From contig NZ_JSYM01000001.1 in assembly GCF_000812945.1 (NCBI RefSeq), positions 1,426,001 through 1,490,000 on the forward strand: a DNA stretch of 64,000 nucleotides, written 5' to 3'. This DNA is from Flavobacterium sp. AED (GTDB taxonomy: Bacteria > Bacteroidota > Bacteroidia > Flavobacteriales > Flavobacteriaceae). This document shows, in pieces, positions 17,923 to 26,285 of the stretch. The stretch's first letter is position 1. The number at the start of each line of letters is the position of its first letter. The position numbers were made by a program, and so were the translations under genes. The notes under the pieces are model-generated. The model saw only the letters and a program-made list of their open reading frames with translations. It did no database searches and had not been told where the DNA came from.

Positions 17923-18033
17923 TTGTATTGGATATTTAAACTTAAATTAGCCTACTATTTCAGTGAATAAAAGTATTATATGGATATATGGTAGGTTTTA
18001 GTTCTGAATGAAACTTTGAAAATGATTTTTAAC

Positions 18034-18046
18034 AGTAAAAAATACT
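18034..18046 (+). promoter_or_regulatory. Putative autoregulatory operator of the Lrp/AsnC gene
   Basis: AGTAAAAAATACT touches the ATG at 18047 and is identical to the metE operator. A possible -7 element AAACTTTG (one mismatch) is at 18011-18018, placing the operator in the leader. Confidence 0.55.
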
Positions 18047-18508
18047 ATGGAAAATATTGATAACATTGATTTGCAAATATTAAAACACCTGCAAGAAAAC
18101 TCGAACATCAATACTAAAGAGCTAGCAGGTAAATTATTTCTGACGGTTACACCAGTCTATGAACGTATAAAAAAACTGGAACGCGATGGCTATATTATGA
18201 AATATGTTGCCTTGCTAGATAAGAAAAAATTAAATCTTGGAATGACAGTTTTCTGTAATGTTCGGCTAAAGGAACATGCTAAAAATGTGGGGAGTAATTT
18301 TGTAAAAGATATTGTTGCTCTTCCTGAAATTATAGAATGCTACAACATAGCAGGGGATTACGATTTTATGCTGAAAATTTTAGTGGAAGATATGTCCAGT
18401 TATCAAGATTTTGTAATGAATAAATTATCAACTATTGAGAATATTGGTAATACTCAAAGTGTTTTTGTAATGGGAGAAATCAAGCATAGTACCGCATTAT
18501 CCATTTGA
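18047..18508 (+). CDS. Lrp/AsnC family transcriptional regulator
   Basis: A 153-residue regulator with the standard layout: an N-terminal winged helix-turn-helix (about residues 5-60, IDNIDLQILKHLQENSNINT then VTPVYERIKKLERDGYIMKY) and a C-terminal AsnC ligand-binding domain (about 65-150, with IECYNIAGDYDFMLKILV). Such proteins form octameric or dimeric complexes and usually bind an amino acid. Divergence from metE and the shared operator word suggest it controls metE and itself, perhaps in response to methionine. The ligand is an inference. Confidence 0.93.
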   Translation: MENIDNIDLQILKHLQENSNINTKELAGKLFLTVTPVYERIKKLERDGYIMKYVALLDKKKLNLGMTVFCNVRLKEHAKNVGSNFVKDIVALPEIIECYNIAGDYDFMLKILVEDMSSYQDFVMNKLSTIENIGNTQSVFVMGEIKHSTALSI

Positions 18509-18537
18509 TTATTTACATTTTTGATTTGTCTTTTCTG

Positions 18538-18545
18538 TATCTTTG
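18538..18545 (+). promoter_or_regulatory. -7 promoter element of dgt
   Basis: TATCTTTG is an exact TAnnTTTG match, 23 bases before the ATG at 18569. Confidence 0.5.
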
Positions 18546-18568
18546 AAACCAAATCCTAAAAATAAACC

Positions 18569-19915
18569 ATGAACTGGGAACAACTTTTATCACTAAGAAG
18601 ACAAGGCGACAAAGGCAAAAGATTACGTGTAGAACAAGACGATACCCGTTTGGGTTTTGAAGTTGATTATGACCGTATAATCTTCTCGTCCGCTTTTAGA
18701 AGTTTACAGGATAAAACACAAGTTATTCCCTTGTCAAAAACTGATTTTGTGCATACCAGATTGACCCACAGTTTAGAAGTTTCGGTTGTTGGTCGTTCTT
18801 TAGGGCGATTGGTTGGTAAAAAAATTATAGAGAAATATCCGCATTTGAAAGAGGTTCACGGCTATCACATGAATGATTTTGGTGCTATTGTTGCCGCAGC
18901 ATCATTGGCTCATGATATTGGGAATCCGCCTTTTGGACATTCTGGTGAAAAAGCGATTGGAGAGTATTTTTCTATTGGGAAAGGACAGCAATATAAAGAC
19001 CAACTTACTGCAAAAGAATGGCAGGATTTAATAGATTTTGAAGGAAATGCCAATGGATTTTCGGTACTGACAGCAAGTCGCCCCGGAATCGAAGGCGGAC
19101 TTAGAATTTCCTATGCGACCCTTGGTGCTTTCATGAAATATCCAAAAGAAAGTTTACCAAAAAAACCAACCGCAGCTATTGCCGATAAAAAATACGGTTT
19201 TTTTCAAACGGATAAAGCCTTTTTTCAAGATGTGGCTTCAGATATGGGTTTGATTCCCAATAAATCAGGAGATAATATAGGTTTCGAAAGACATCCTTTG
19301 GCTTATTTAGTTGAAGCTGCGGATGATATTTGTTACACCATTATTGATTTTGAAGACGGAATCAATTTAGGATTAGTTTCTGAAGATTTTGCCTTGGAAT
19401 ATTTGATAAAATTGGTAAAAGACAGCATTGACACTTCAAAATACAAAACTTTAGAAACCAAAGAAGACCGAATAAGTTATTTGCGTGCTTTGGCAATAGG
19501 AAGTTTAATTAATGATGCAGTTAAAGTTTTTATCGAAAATGAAGTATTAATTCTGGAAGGGAAATTCCCTTTTGCAATTATGGATAAAAGCAAGTACAAG
19601 GCACAAATGGATGATATTATAAAAATTAGTGTCAAAAATATTTACCAAAGCCGTGAAGTCATCGAGAAAGAAATCGTCGGTTACCAGATTATACAAACAC
19701 TATTGGATAAATTCATAACTGCTTTCAATAATAAATTCAACGGAGAAGCATCTAATTATGATGCTTTAATCATGAAAATGTTACCTGAAAAACACCATTT
19801 AGAAAAAGAAAATCTTTATGGAAGATTACTTCATATTTGTCATTATGTGTCTCTTTTGACTGATGGGAATGCACTTGAATTATTTGAAACTATTAATGGA
19901 AGAAAGAAGGCTTAA
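18569..19915 (+). CDS. dgt: dNTP triphosphohydrolase (dGTPase-like)
   Basis: HD-domain enzyme hydrolysing dNTPs to deoxynucleosides and triphosphate, which limits the dNTP pool. The 448-residue protein contains THSLEVSVVGRSLGR near residues 70-84 (first HD histidine) and ASLAHDIGNPPFGHSGE near 111-127 (HD pair), the dGTPase hallmark. RISYATLGAFMKYPKE and AYLVEAADDICYTIIDFEDG further downstream fit the family. Substrate preference is not readable. It ends 2 bases before the stop of the facing DUF3078 gene. Confidence 0.93.
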   Translation: MNWEQLLSLRRQGDKGKRLRVEQDDTRLGFEVDYDRIIFSSAFRSLQDKTQVIPLSKTDFVHTRLTHSLEVSVVGRSLGRLVGKKIIEKYPHLKEVHGYHMNDFGAIVAAASLAHDIGNPPFGHSGEKAIGEYFSIGKGQQYKDQLTAKEWQDLIDFEGNANGFSVLTASRPGIEGGLRISYATLGAFMKYPKESLPKKPTAAIADKKYGFFQTDKAFFQDVASDMGLIPNKSGDNIGFERHPLAYLVEAADDICYTIIDFEDGINLGLVSEDFALEYLIKLVKDSIDTSKYKTLETKEDRISYLRALAIGSLINDAVKVFIENEVLILEGKFPFAIMDKSKYKAQMDDIIKISVKNIYQSREVIEKEIVGYQIIQTLLDKFITAFNNKFNGEASNYDALIMKMLPEKHHLEKENLYGRLLHICHYVSLLTDGNALELFETINGRKKA

Positions 19916-19917
19916 TG

Positions 19918-20946
19918 TTAAAAAACATAAACGATTCCAACTCCTAGCAGTTGTTTTAGTTGTGCTTTAGCGCCTTGAGTAACTTGAGTGCCGTCAACTT
20001 CTTTTTTTGATTTTATATCGTCATCATAAACGAGTCGTGTTCCTATATTTGCTTTTACATATTGATTTACAACTAAGTCTAATAATAAATCACAATCCAC
20101 ATCGACATTACCAAAGTTATTGATGTAATCAGAGTACAAACTCAAGCGGTTTTCTAAATTGATGTTTTTAAAAATTTCTTTCTTATAAGAGCTGGTCATT
20201 AAAAAACCAAGTTCCGTTTTAGATTTTTTACCTTCAGTAATTAAAACACCGTTTGCGTCATAGATCGCTTTTGTAACTCCAAAAGCTCCTTGATTTGCCA
20301 ATCTTTGATCTAAAACTAATGTTGTTTTAAATGTAAATGGGGAAACATAAAAGGTTCTTTTCTTTTCTTTGTTGATATTTTCAGCTCCTATCCCCATGAA
20401 AATATAAGCTGGTGCAAATGGTTTTGAAATAGCAATTTCCTTGTTAGGGTAGGAATAACCATTGGTAAACTGGCTATTGAAATTAAATTTTGCTGAGTGG
20501 TACCAGTTAGATAGGGTGTCTTGGCGATAACCAAATGTAGAATTGAATTGAAGTGCATCATCAGTTTTTCTGACTTCAATTCCGTCTTGCTTATTTAAGC
20601 CATAGCGAACAATAAGCTCATTAGACCATTTGTAATTATCTCGATTATAAACCCTTAAAAAATTACCTTTAAAAAGTCCTGATATTGAACTGGTACCACC
20701 GGCACTCCAATTTACAAATGCAATTTCTGAAATGTCAAAGCCCAAAGTATTTTTTTTTATCCAATGCGATAAAGGAAGGTAATATGTTTTCGTCTGTATT
20801 TTTAGTGCTACAGCCAACGGTGCGTATGAAGTCACTTTTACGAGCGTTGAAACAGATGTGAGTTCCGGTATTGTTTTTTCTTGGGAAAAACTATTGATAG
20901 ATATTATAAGTATAAAGAAAAGAATAGCGTACGACAGTAATTTCAT
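19918..20946 (-). CDS. DUF3078 outer-membrane-type protein
   Basis: A 342-residue exported protein. A signal peptide (about residues 1-21, ending NSFSQ) precedes a region with the DUF3078 pattern DISEIAFVNWSAGGTSSISG (about 69-88), then alternating aromatic and polar residues typical of beta strands, ending in VGIVYVF, a terminal Phe as in outer-membrane beta-barrels. Function is unknown. It converges on dgt and lies 38 bases downstream of dxs on the same strand. Confidence 0.82.
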   Translation of the reverse strand: MKLLSYAILFFILIISINSFSQEKTIPELTSVSTLVKVTSYAPLAVALKIQTKTYYLPLSHWIKKNTLGFDISEIAFVNWSAGGTSSISGLFKGNFLRVYNRDNYKWSNELIVRYGLNKQDGIEVRKTDDALQFNSTFGYRQDTLSNWYHSAKFNFNSQFTNGYSYPNKEIAISKPFAPAYIFMGIGAENINKEKKRTFYVSPFTFKTTLVLDQRLANQGAFGVTKAIYDANGVLITEGKKSKTELGFLMTSSYKKEIFKNINLENRLSLYSDYINNFGNVDVDCDLLLDLVVNQYVKANIGTRLVYDDDIKSKKEVDGTQVTQGAKAQLKQLLGVGIVYVF

Positions 20947-20984
20947 TATAATGTATTTAAATTTAAGACTGCAAAATAATTATT

Positions 20985-22766
20985 TTAATAGCTTGAAAAA
21001 AGTATTTCAAGACTTTTAACGTCAATTTTGCAATATTGTTGTAATTCAGTAATAGTTCCTTGTTCTATAAATTCATCTGGAATACCAAGAACAGTTATTT
21101 TTGTACTATAATTATTCTCGGATGCAAACTCAAGAATCGCGCTTCCAAAGCCTCCTTTGGTAACGCCATCTTCAATTGTTATTATGTTTTCAAATTCAGT
21201 AAAAATAGAGTTTAATGCATTTTCATCCAAGGGTTTAACAAATGAAAAATCGTAATGCGCAATGGTTTTAGGGTGATTCATTTTTGCTAAAGCCAAAGTA
21301 ACATTGTTTCCAATTGTTCCATTGGATAAAACGGCTACTTTCGAACCTTCTTTTATGCAAATACTTTTTCCAATTTCTATTTTTTCATACTTTCCAAGAT
21401 GTTGCGTTTGCCAATCAATAATGATACCACGACCACGTGGATACCGTATTGCGATTGGATGGTTTAAACCCAATTGTGCTGTGTATAAGATGTTTTGCAA
21501 TGCTATTTCGTTCATCGGTGCATAAACAATCATATTGGGAATGCAACGTAAATAAGCCAAATCGAAAACGCCATGATGCGTTGCGCCGTCTTCACCAACT
21601 AAACCAGCTCTATCCAAGCAAAAAATTACCGGGAGGTCCTGTAAAGCAACATCATGAATCACTTGATCATAGCCCCTTTGTAAAAAGGTAGAATAAATAT
21701 TGCAAAAAACTACCATGCCCTGTGTCGCCATTCCAGCTGCTAGAGTCACTGCGTGTTGTTCAGCAATTCCCACATCAAAAGCACGTTTTGGAAAAGCATC
21801 CATCATGAATTTCAAGGAGCTCCCTGACGGCATTGCAGGTGTGATTCCAATAATTTTTTCGTTCTTTTTGGCTAAATCTAATAGGGTCAAACCAAAAACA
21901 TCTTGGTATTTTGGGGGTAAATTTTCTTCGGATTTTATATGGATTTCGCCTGTGTTGGCATCAAATTTTCCGGGTGCATGGTATTTTACCTGGTCATCTT
22001 CGGCTTGTCGCAATCCTTTTCCTTTTGTGGTAATAACATGGAGGAATTTTGGACCTTTTATTTTTTGTAAACGCTTCAATTCTTTAACAACGGCAAAAAC
22101 ATCGTGACCATCTATTGGACCTGAATAATTAAAATTCAGGGACTTAATCATGTTGTTTTGTCTTGGGTTCTTTCCTTCTTTTACGGCAGTGAGGTATTTT
22201 TTCAAAGCACCTACGCTTGGGTCAATTCCGATAGCGTTGTCATTAAGAATTACCAATAAATTAGCGTCAGTAACTCCAGCGTGATTTAAGCCTTCAAAAG
22301 CCATTCCTGATGCTATGGAAGCATCTCCAATCACCGCAATGTGTTGTTTGTTATAATCGCCTTTCAAATTAGAAGCAATTGCCATTCCTAAAGCTGCTGA
22401 AATTGAAGTAGAGGAGTGGCCTACGCCAAAAGCATCATAAATACTCTCACTTCTTTTTGGGAAACCAGAAATGCCACCCAATTGTCTGTTGGTATGAAAA
22501 TTTTCTCTTCTACCCGTCAGTATTTTATGTCCGTAGGCTTGATGCCCTACGTCCCATATCAATAAATCATTTGGAGTGTCAAAAACATAATGTAAAGCGA
22601 TTGTTAGTTCTACAACTCCAAGACTTGCGCCCAGATGTCCTTCTTTTACAGATACAATATCGATAATAAAATAACGTAATTCCTGAGCGAGTTGAGGAAG
22701 TTGGGCTTCGTCAAGCTGGCGTAAATCGGTTGGGTTATTTATGTTTGAAAGTAAATTATCTGACAT
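20985..22766 (-). CDS. dxs: 1-deoxy-D-xylulose-5-phosphate synthase
   Basis: Thiamine-diphosphate enzyme condensing pyruvate and glyceraldehyde 3-phosphate, first step of the MEP isoprenoid pathway. It also feeds the thiazole half of thiamine. The 593-residue protein has WDVGHQAYGHKILTGRR near residues 70-86, the ThDP-binding stretch IGDASIASGMAFEGLNHAG followed by LNDNAIGID (about 145-178), a transketolase pyrimidine-binding domain from about 295 with FDVGIAEQHAVTLAAGMA, and a C-terminal domain. Slightly short for the family but complete. Confidence 0.95.
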   Translation of the reverse strand: MSDNLLSNINNPTDLRQLDEAQLPQLAQELRYFIIDIVSVKEGHLGASLGVVELTIALHYVFDTPNDLLIWDVGHQAYGHKILTGRRENFHTNRQLGGISGFPKRSESIYDAFGVGHSSTSISAALGMAIASNLKGDYNKQHIAVIGDASIASGMAFEGLNHAGVTDANLLVILNDNAIGIDPSVGALKKYLTAVKEGKNPRQNNMIKSLNFNYSGPIDGHDVFAVVKELKRLQKIKGPKFLHVITTKGKGLRQAEDDQVKYHAPGKFDANTGEIHIKSEENLPPKYQDVFGLTLLDLAKKNEKIIGITPAMPSGSSLKFMMDAFPKRAFDVGIAEQHAVTLAAGMATQGMVVFCNIYSTFLQRGYDQVIHDVALQDLPVIFCLDRAGLVGEDGATHHGVFDLAYLRCIPNMIVYAPMNEIALQNILYTAQLGLNHPIAIRYPRGRGIIIDWQTQHLGKYEKIEIGKSICIKEGSKVAVLSNGTIGNNVTLALAKMNHPKTIAHYDFSFVKPLDENALNSIFTEFENIITIEDGVTKGGFGSAILEFASENNYSTKITVLGIPDEFIEQGTITELQQYCKIDVKSLEILFSSY

Positions 22767-22791
22767 AAAGCAAATGTACGAATTGAATTCT

Positions 22792-22799
22792 TATTTTTG
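22792..22799 (+). promoter_or_regulatory. -7 promoter element of tadA
   Basis: TATTTTTG fits TAnnTTTG and ends only 5 bases before the ATG at 22805, so the transcript would be almost leaderless. Confidence 0.5.
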
Positions 22800-22804
22800 T
22801 AGTT

Positions 22805-23248
22805 ATGATAAATCCTTTCACCGACGAATATTTTATGAAAAAAGCTTTGCAGGAAGCCGAAATGGCTTTTGACAAAGACGAAATTCCTGTTGGTGCCATT
22901 ATTGTAATTGACAATAAAGTCATTGCCAGAAGTCATAATTTAACCGAATTACTCAACGATGTTACGGCTCATGCCGAAATGCAATCTATCACTGCAGCAG
23001 CTAATTATCTTGGTGGAAAATATTTAATAGGATGCACACTTTACGTAACACTCGAACCTTGCCAAATGTGTGCCGGCGCTTTGTATTGGAGTCAAATTTC
23101 GAAAATTGTTTATGGAGCCACTGATGAAAATCGTGGTTTTGTAAAAATGGGTACTCAATTGCATCCTAAAACTACTGTTGTAAAAGGAGTTTTGGCTAAT
23201 GAAGCTTCGGAGTTGATGAAGCGGTTTTTTGCCGAGAAAAGAAAATAA
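22805..23248 (+). CDS. tadA: tRNA-specific adenosine deaminase
   Basis: Deaminates A34 to inosine in tRNA-Arg(ACG). The 147-residue zinc deaminase has HAEMQSI near residues 58-64 (zinc His and catalytic Glu) and LEPCQMCAGAL near 83-93 (zinc cysteines), with the NPFTDEYFMKKALQEAEMA N-terminus typical of TadA. A guanine or related nucleoside deaminase cannot be fully excluded from the motif alone, but length and N-terminus favour TadA. Divergent from dxs. Confidence 0.87.
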   Translation: MINPFTDEYFMKKALQEAEMAFDKDEIPVGAIIVIDNKVIARSHNLTELLNDVTAHAEMQSITAAANYLGGKYLIGCTLYVTLEPCQMCAGALYWSQISKIVYGATDENRGFVKMGTQLHPKTTVVKGVLANEASELMKRFFAEKRK

Positions 23249-23301
23249 GAATTAAAAAAAACTCTAATCTTATGGAATGCGGTTAATTTAGTTGGTTTGT
23301 A

Positions 23302-26040
23302 TTAAAAATGTATTTTTGAAATGAAGTTAAATAAGTCGTTACCTAATTCTATCATTTTGCCACCTTTTGCAACTAATTCAGCAGGCAAAACTCCAATTGT
23401 GACCCAATCTTTTATTTCTTTGGCTTTGTTAAAGAATTTTTTCAATTTTCTGACTGATTTCTTTTCCTCTATTTCGTTTTTAGCATCTTCTAATCTACAA
23501 ATTTCTAGTAAAGCATTAGTAAAGTTATCTTGCCATTCTTTATTTGCTTTACTCACATCTTCAAAGTCCTCTAAAATATCCTTTAGTTCTTCTAATTTTG
23601 TATTATTAGAATAATTACTATTATAAATTGTCTGACTATTATTTTTACCTAATAATTGTCCATTATTTACTACGTTTCCGTGAAAATGTATTCCTTGTTT
23701 TTCCATAGATTTAATAATTTTTGTTGAATCTTCAAAATTCTCAATTATTTTTAAAACATCAATATTTTTGATTTTATGGGTTGGATGATATTCTATAATG
23801 CTAATTCCATTATATAGACTTCCAATCATTTCGTCGTATGAAAGAAATACATCTGCATATCCTTCATCATAATAAAATTCATCACTTTGTTCGTCATAAT
23901 CATCATAAAGAACCTCTTCTTTAAATTTTAATGAGTATTTGGAATTAATATCTTTTATATCACTTCTTAAAACTTCCCATAATCCTCTTATATTTTTTCC
24001 TTTTATCCAAAAATCAATAATTTTTGAATGTTGATTAGTTTCAACTAAAGCAAATGTTTCATTATTTAAATCTTTAAGAACAATCCCTGATTGCCAATAT
24101 CCGTTTTCTATACATTTAGAAATGTTACGAGCCATAAAACGATACATTATTAACATTTCAAAAGCGGACTCAAATTGGAATCTATAATGCTTTGCGTCTA
24201 TTTTATATTCTTCAAATTCAATCGGTTTTTCGCCTTCAAAAGCGCATGGAATAAGATATTCATCTTGAACAAAAGGATTGTAAACACATAAGTCATAATC
24301 AGTCATTAAGGCAAGAATAAATTGAAAATCTTTTACTTTATATTTTAATTTAACTTTCTCATTAGCAAATAAATATTTTTCTTCTTTAAAAATTTCTTTT
24401 AAATCTTTAGAATTCAAATGTCCTTTATTAGTTCTTGTTATTTCAGAAGTTATTACAGAATAAGCTCCAGTTGTAATCCAATCAGGGTTTAAAACTTGTA
24501 GTTCTTCTAATATTGGTTTATCAAAAAATACTATAGATCCAATTTTGTCTAATTGCTTTAAAAGATTTTTTCTATTAGTTTCATTGTAATATTTATTGTT
24601 GTCACAAATTAAATCATATTCATTATAAGCAATGTAATTTTTATTTACAGTTACATTTTTCTCTAACTCACCTTTAATTTTGAACCAATTGATTGGATAT
24701 TGAACTAATAAATCTTTTTGGGATAAAATAATTTTAGTTAATACAGTTTTAAAATTATCAAAACCATCTCCTTCTTTACATGATAGTAAAAAAGGGTCTC
24801 TTAGCTTCGGATAAGTTTTTCTTAATTCATAAAAATTTTTATTATTATGGGAATTTTTATCCTTTAATTCTTTCCAATTATAAACTATTAAAACTTCGGA
24901 ACCTTTTCCCAATTTTTCAATTTGCTCCAACCAATAAATTGCAGATGAATCATTTCTGGGATCTAGAAGTAATATATAAATAACTTTCTCTGTAAGAAAG
25001 AATTGATGTAATGAATGTTGAATATGTTGTCCGCCAAAATCCCATAAATTTACTCTTATTTCTTCACCATCATTATTTCTAATTTCATCCCATGATTTTT
25101 TATTTATACCATGTGTGGTTTCTTCTTTTGTATATGGTAAACCAATAATTTTTTTCATTAAACTGGTTTTTCCTAATCCTCCATCACCAACAAAAATAAG
25201 TTTGCATTCATTTAAAGATTTTAGATTATATATTCTAGCATCTTCAAAATATTGAATTATTGTATCGTTTCCTTGCTTTACTACCTCAATTGGTGGAATT
25301 ACAAAATGATTGCCTTGTAAAAAAATGACATTTTCTAACTCTTCATCATAATCATATTGATCAAAAACTATCTTGACATTTTTAGAAATAAACTTTTCTA
25401 AAGGTCTTAAGTCACTAATTTCATTATTGACAATATCTAAAAGAGTCAAATTATTTAAATTAAAAAGAGATGATATATCGCTAATATTGTTACTCCCTAT
25501 ATCTAAACTCTTTAAATTATTTAGATTAGACAATATTGTTATGTCGGAAATATTATTATTCCACAAAAATAATATTTCAATCTTTTTTAATTCCTCAAGA
25601 GATGATATATCGGTAATTTTATTATTTCTCAATCCAACATATCTTAGTTTTTTTAAATACTTCAAAACTGATATGTCTGATATTTCGTTTGAACTTAACT
25701 CTAAATATGATAAATCAGTTAAACATTTTAATGGCGATAAATCTTCAATCGAACATTCCGATAAAATTAGTTTTGTTAGATTTTTAAAACAAATAATTTC
25801 AGCAAGATTATTTATTTTGCAGTAATTGATAGTTAATTCTTTTAAATTAATCAAACTACTAATAGATTTTAAATCTAAATTATCATTTTGAATTATACTA
25901 AGTGCTACAATTTTATTTGTTTCGTTTAATGAAAAATAATTAGTATCAAAATATGGCGAGCCAATTTTTCCATTTGGAGCTTGTGAAAAAGTTATTCCAT
26001 ATTTTTCTTCTAATTTACTTATTATATCTAAATCATTCAT
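23302..26040 (-). CDS. Roco-family protein: leucine-rich repeats, Roc GTPase, COR, C-terminal extension
   Basis: A 912-residue protein. Residues about 44-225 hold some eight SDS22-like leucine-rich repeats of about 22 residues with the recurring NNxISDISxL. The Roc GTPase follows: P-loop GDGGLGKTS at 285-293, switch II DFGGQ at 334-338, and a degenerate G4 (VYNWKE near 386-391 in place of NKxD). A COR-type domain spans about 440-680. The tail has an Asn/Gly-rich linker GNVVNNGQLLGKNNSQ (about 785-800), then a coiled helical region ending hydrophobic. Similar linkers occur before effector or membrane segments in bacterial NTPase immune proteins. The gene is visibly more AT-rich than its neighbours, stands alone, and is likely acquired. 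A defence role is inferred, not shown. Confidence 0.85.
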   Translation of the reverse strand: MNDLDIISKLEEKYGITFSQAPNGKIGSPYFDTNYFSLNETNKIVALSIIQNDNLDLKSISSLINLKELTINYCKINNLAEIICFKNLTKLILSECSIEDLSPLKCLTDLSYLELSSNEISDISVLKYLKKLRYVGLRNNKITDISSLEELKKIEILFLWNNNISDITILSNLNNLKSLDIGSNNISDISSLFNLNNLTLLDIVNNEISDLRPLEKFISKNVKIVFDQYDYDEELENVIFLQGNHFVIPPIEVVKQGNDTIIQYFEDARIYNLKSLNECKLIFVGDGGLGKTSLMKKIIGLPYTKEETTHGINKKSWDEIRNNDGEEIRVNLWDFGGQHIQHSLHQFFLTEKVIYILLLDPRNDSSAIYWLEQIEKLGKGSEVLIVYNWKELKDKNSHNNKNFYELRKTYPKLRDPFLLSCKEGDGFDNFKTVLTKIILSQKDLLVQYPINWFKIKGELEKNVTVNKNYIAYNEYDLICDNNKYYNETNRKNLLKQLDKIGSIVFFDKPILEELQVLNPDWITTGAYSVITSEITRTNKGHLNSKDLKEIFKEEKYLFANEKVKLKYKVKDFQFILALMTDYDLCVYNPFVQDEYLIPCAFEGEKPIEFEEYKIDAKHYRFQFESAFEMLIMYRFMARNISKCIENGYWQSGIVLKDLNNETFALVETNQHSKIIDFWIKGKNIRGLWEVLRSDIKDINSKYSLKFKEEVLYDDYDEQSDEFYYDEGYADVFLSYDEMIGSLYNGISIIEYHPTHKIKNIDVLKIIENFEDSTKIIKSMEKQGIHFHGNVVNNGQLLGKNNSQTIYNSNYSNNTKLEELKDILEDFEDVSKANKEWQDNFTNALLEICRLEDAKNEIEEKKSVRKLKKFFNKAKEIKDWVTIGVLPAELVAKGGKMIELGNDLFNFISKIHF

Positions 26041-26086
26041 ATCATCTTTTTTAAAATAAATTTTTTAATCAAAATTTATTTAAGTT

Positions 26087-26094
26087 CAAATATA
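26087..26094 (-). promoter_or_regulatory. -7 promoter element of the Roco gene
   Basis: TATATTTG on the minus strand matches TAnnTTTG exactly, 46 bases before the ATG at 26040. Confidence 0.45.
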
Positions 26095-26149
26095 ATAAAT
26101 ATTACCTTACAATTTCGACATAATAATTTATTTAGGAGCCCAAATCCCC

Positions 26150-26226
26150 TAGCCCAGATGGCAGCGGAAATCCTTGTATGCCGGTGTTCGGCATATAAGA
26201 TTGTAACAAACAGCTGGAAAAAGCTT
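26150..26226 (+). repeat. Flavobacterial interspersed hairpin element, copy 3
   Basis: TAGCCCAGATGGCAGCGG, then AAATCCTT, a hairpin TATGCCG-GTGTT-CGGCATA (26177-26195), AAGATTG and AGCTGGAAAAAGCTTC. Same order of blocks as copy 1. It lies between the Roco gene promoter and rng. Confidence 0.75.
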
Positions 26227-26246
26227 CAAAAAATTTTAAAAAAAGA

Positions 26247-26282
26247 CATAAAAAAACCGCCAATCTCACGAAAGGCGGTTTT
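26247..26282 (-). terminator. Intrinsic terminator of rng
   Basis: On the minus strand AAAACCGCC pairs with GGCGGTTTT (26253-26282 overall) around a 12-base loop and is followed by a T-run. Confidence 0.88.
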
Positions 26283-26285
26283 AAT

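Noticed and set aside
25370..25910. Regularly spaced similar DNA words that look like a CRISPR or tandem repeat
   Set aside because: They are the codons of the leucine-rich repeats of the Roco protein, with period about 66 bases and varied sequence, not identical repeats with spacers.
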